A DNA stretch of 7,452 nucleotides from positions 1 to 7,452 of the forward strand of contig DASYGT010000033.1 of assembly GCA_035999365.1 (NCBI GenBank). Direction: 5' to 3'. This document shows positions 6,897 to 7,452 of the stretch, one piece after another (positions within the stretch are counted from its first letter, which is position 1; every line of letters begins with the position of its first letter). The stretch comes from DASYGT01 sp035999365. GTDB lineage: Bacteria; Actinomycetota; Actinomycetes; Mycobacteriales; Jatrophihabitantaceae. The translations under genes were made by a program, and so were the position numbers. Below the pieces are notes generated by a model, which ran no database searches, was not told where the DNA came from, and was given only the letters and a program-made list of their open reading frames with translations.

Positions 6897-6970
6897 GGTG
6901 CGGGCTCGCTCGGGTCGGTCTGCGCTCGACAAAGGCGCAGCGACGGAGGGTGTTCGGTTCGTGCTCGGCT
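6897..6970 (+). repeat. 74-bp direct repeat, copy 1
   Basis: It is identical to 7025-7098 except for G6924 against A7052 (73 of 74 bases), offset exactly 128 bp. It begins GGTGCGGGCTCGCTCGGGTC, contains the first core, and ends GTGCTCGGCT. Similarity to the second copy resumes after a 4-nt difference with CTGCCGGCTG. Confidence 0.92.
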
Positions 6971-7024
6971 GGTACTGCCGGCTGTCCGGTCGGGCGTCAC
7001 GTGTGTGGTGTGGCGCTGCTCGAG

Positions 7025-7098
7025 GGTGCGGGCTCGCTCGGGTCGGTCTGCACTCGACAAAGGCGCAGCGACGGAGGGTGTTCGGTTCGTGCTCGGCT
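7025..7098 (+). repeat. 74-bp direct repeat, copy 2
   Basis: Second copy of the near-perfect duplication, containing the second core (7062-7078). Cores three and four lack the long upstream half GGTGCGGGCTCGCTCGGGTC, so this duplication is more recent than, or separate from, the spread of the core. Confidence 0.92.
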
Positions 7099-7296
7099 CG
7101 CGCTGCCGGCTGGGGGGTGTGCTTGAAGGGCGCAGCGACGGAGGGGCGTCCGCTTCGAGTCGGTTGCGCTGCCGGCTCGTGGTGCGCTCGAAAGGCGCAG
7201 CAACGGAGGGGCGGTTCGCTCTCCTGCTGGGTTGCTCGGCAGCGTTGCCTTGCGCTCGGATCGTCATATATATCTGTGGATTCTCGCTGGATGTTC

Positions 7297-7325
7297 TTGT
7301 TTCGCTTCCTCGGAAGGCGTACTAT
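7297..7325 (+). promoter_or_regulatory. Predicted sigma70-type promoter of the DUF222-like gene
   Basis: TTGTTT (7297-7302) and TACTAT (7320-7325) are separated by 17 nt, in the only clearly A/T-richer stretch of the window (about 7260-7330, with CATATATATCT at 7265-7275). The -10 matches TATAAT at four of six positions. Transcription should begin around 7331-7333, on or next to the GTG proposed as start codon, which would make the message leaderless. Confidence 0.5.
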
Positions 7326-7340
7326 CGAACATGTGGACGT
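7325..7340 (+). promoter_or_regulatory. Possible degenerate SOS (LexA) box
   Basis: TCGAAC (7325-7330) is a perfect left half of the actinobacterial SOS box TCGAAC-N4-GTTCGA. The right half here, GGACGT, matches only three of six positions. It sits exactly on the predicted transcription start, where a repressor would block. Some mycobacterial 13E12-family genes are LexA-regulated, which fits the gene behind it, but the site may be too weak to bind. Confidence 0.3.
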
Positions 7341-7452
7341 ATTGGTGGGTGACTCGTTGGAGTTGCTGACCGATGCCCAGGTCGTGGAGGGGATGCGGGC
7401 GGAGCTGCGGGTGCAGCATGAGGCTGAGGTGCGGCTGATCGGGTTGGTCGAT
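7333..7452 (+). CDS. Probable DUF222/13E12-family protein (N-terminal fragment)
   Basis: Only 40 codons are in the window and the frame runs off the end. It reads from GTG 7333: VDVLVGDSLELLTDAQVV, then an acidic/Arg-rich amphipathic helix with RAELRVQHEAEVRLIGLVD. The pattern of a short Leu-rich lead, a TDAQ-type turn and a long charged helix ending in L-V-D resembles the start of DUF222 proteins, which often carry a C-terminal HNH nuclease domain and include the mycobacterial REP13E12 repeats. GTG 7333 is chosen because the predicted promoter would start transcription there. An in-frame ATG at 7291 is an alternative, but it lies upstream of the -35 and adds a sequence (MFLFRFLGRR) unlike the family. 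GGAAGG at 7312-7317 is 15 nt away, too far for a good ribosome site. Codons end mostly in G, with many TTG, unlike the C-ending genes upstream. The family call is tentative. Confidence 0.55.
   Translation, partial: MDVLVGDSLELLTDAQVVEGMRAELRVQHEAEVRLIGLVD

Larger units (their letters stand above)
6897..7210 (+). repeat. Array of four direct repeats with core GGCGCAGCRACGGAGGG
   Basis: The 17-nt core occurs at 6934-6950, 7062-7078, 7129-7145 and 7194-7210, all in the same orientation; the fourth copy has A where the others have G. Start-to-start distances are 128, 67 and 65 nt, so the first interval is about two periods and may hide a lost or eroded unit. Each core is preceded by a version of CTCGA(CA)AA or CTTGAAG. 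The first three copies are followed within about 40 nt by CTGCCGGCT. The two first copies sit in a longer duplication listed separately. Flanks between cores differ in length and sequence and are themselves similar, so this is not a CRISPR array. Such intergenic repeats are common in actinobacteria; the function is unknown. The rest of the gene-free stretch 6810-7332 holds the hairpins before and the promoter after this array. Confidence 0.85.

Noticed and set aside
6897..7210. CRISPR array
   Set aside because: Only four cores with unequal spacing, spacers similar to each other, no cas gene, and a 74-bp identity that spans repeat and spacer.
7291..7293. ATG start for the DUF222-like gene, 14 codons upstream
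   Set aside because: It would lie before the -35 of the only good promoter, has no clear ribosome site, and adds residues unlike the family.
6822..7352. 176-codon frame through the repeat array
   Set aside because: The repeat units are read in different frames by this ORF, it has no ribosome site, and it runs past the predicted promoter; the repeats are DNA, not protein repeats.
1..7452. tRNA or rRNA genes, insertion sequence ends, phage attachment sites
   Set aside because: I found no cloverleaf, rRNA-like stretch, transposase or terminal inverted repeats by eye; the repeats present are all direct.

Overview
The window looks like a piece of a high-GC actinobacterial chromosome. The evidence is strongly G/C-ending codons, a Ser/Gly-rich lipoprotein start, a GC-rich intrinsic-type hairpin without a U-tract, and the apparent start of a 13E12/DUF222-type gene. 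I cannot name a genus.

Region 1 (about 2-2786) is a three-gene ABC importer operon of the nitrate/sulfonate/taurine (NitT/TauT) type: ATPase (5' end cut off), permease and lipoprotein solute-binding protein. ATPase and permease overlap by ATGA, and the binding protein follows 32 bp later with its own good ribosome binding site. The substrate cannot be read from sequence. A strong GC-rich hairpin (2798-2830) closes the operon.

Region 2 (2787-3075) is a 289-bp gap. Beside the hairpin it holds a minus-strand stretch that looks like the decayed 3' end of a gene, and then the leader of the next operon.

Region 3 (3076-6809) is a tightly coupled gene pair and the most unusual content here. The first gene is a very large (843 aa) zinc-dependent phospholipase C-like protein. 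It keeps a nearly complete set of candidate metal ligands (H7, D56, H173, H217, D221, H225, H243, E247), but has a large insertion, a hydrophobic segment mid-protein and about 350 residues of unknown C-terminal sequence. It has no signal peptide. The second gene (400 aa) has a CARDB/Ig-like beta-sandwich-looking domain followed by an unrecognised C-terminal domain, also without a signal peptide. Stop and start overlap, which suggests coupled synthesis and perhaps a complex.

Region 4 (6810-7332) is non-coding. It carries a four-copy array of direct repeats with a GGCGCAGCRACGGAGGG core, including a 74-bp duplication with a single mismatch, and then a short A/T-richer promoter region. From the end of the pair onward the + strand becomes G/T-rich, unlike the C-rich genes before it.

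Region 5 (7333-7452, runs off the end) is the N-terminus of a probable DUF222/13E12-type protein. Promoter spacing suggests a leaderless GTG start, with a half SOS-box-like TCGAAC at the transcription start.
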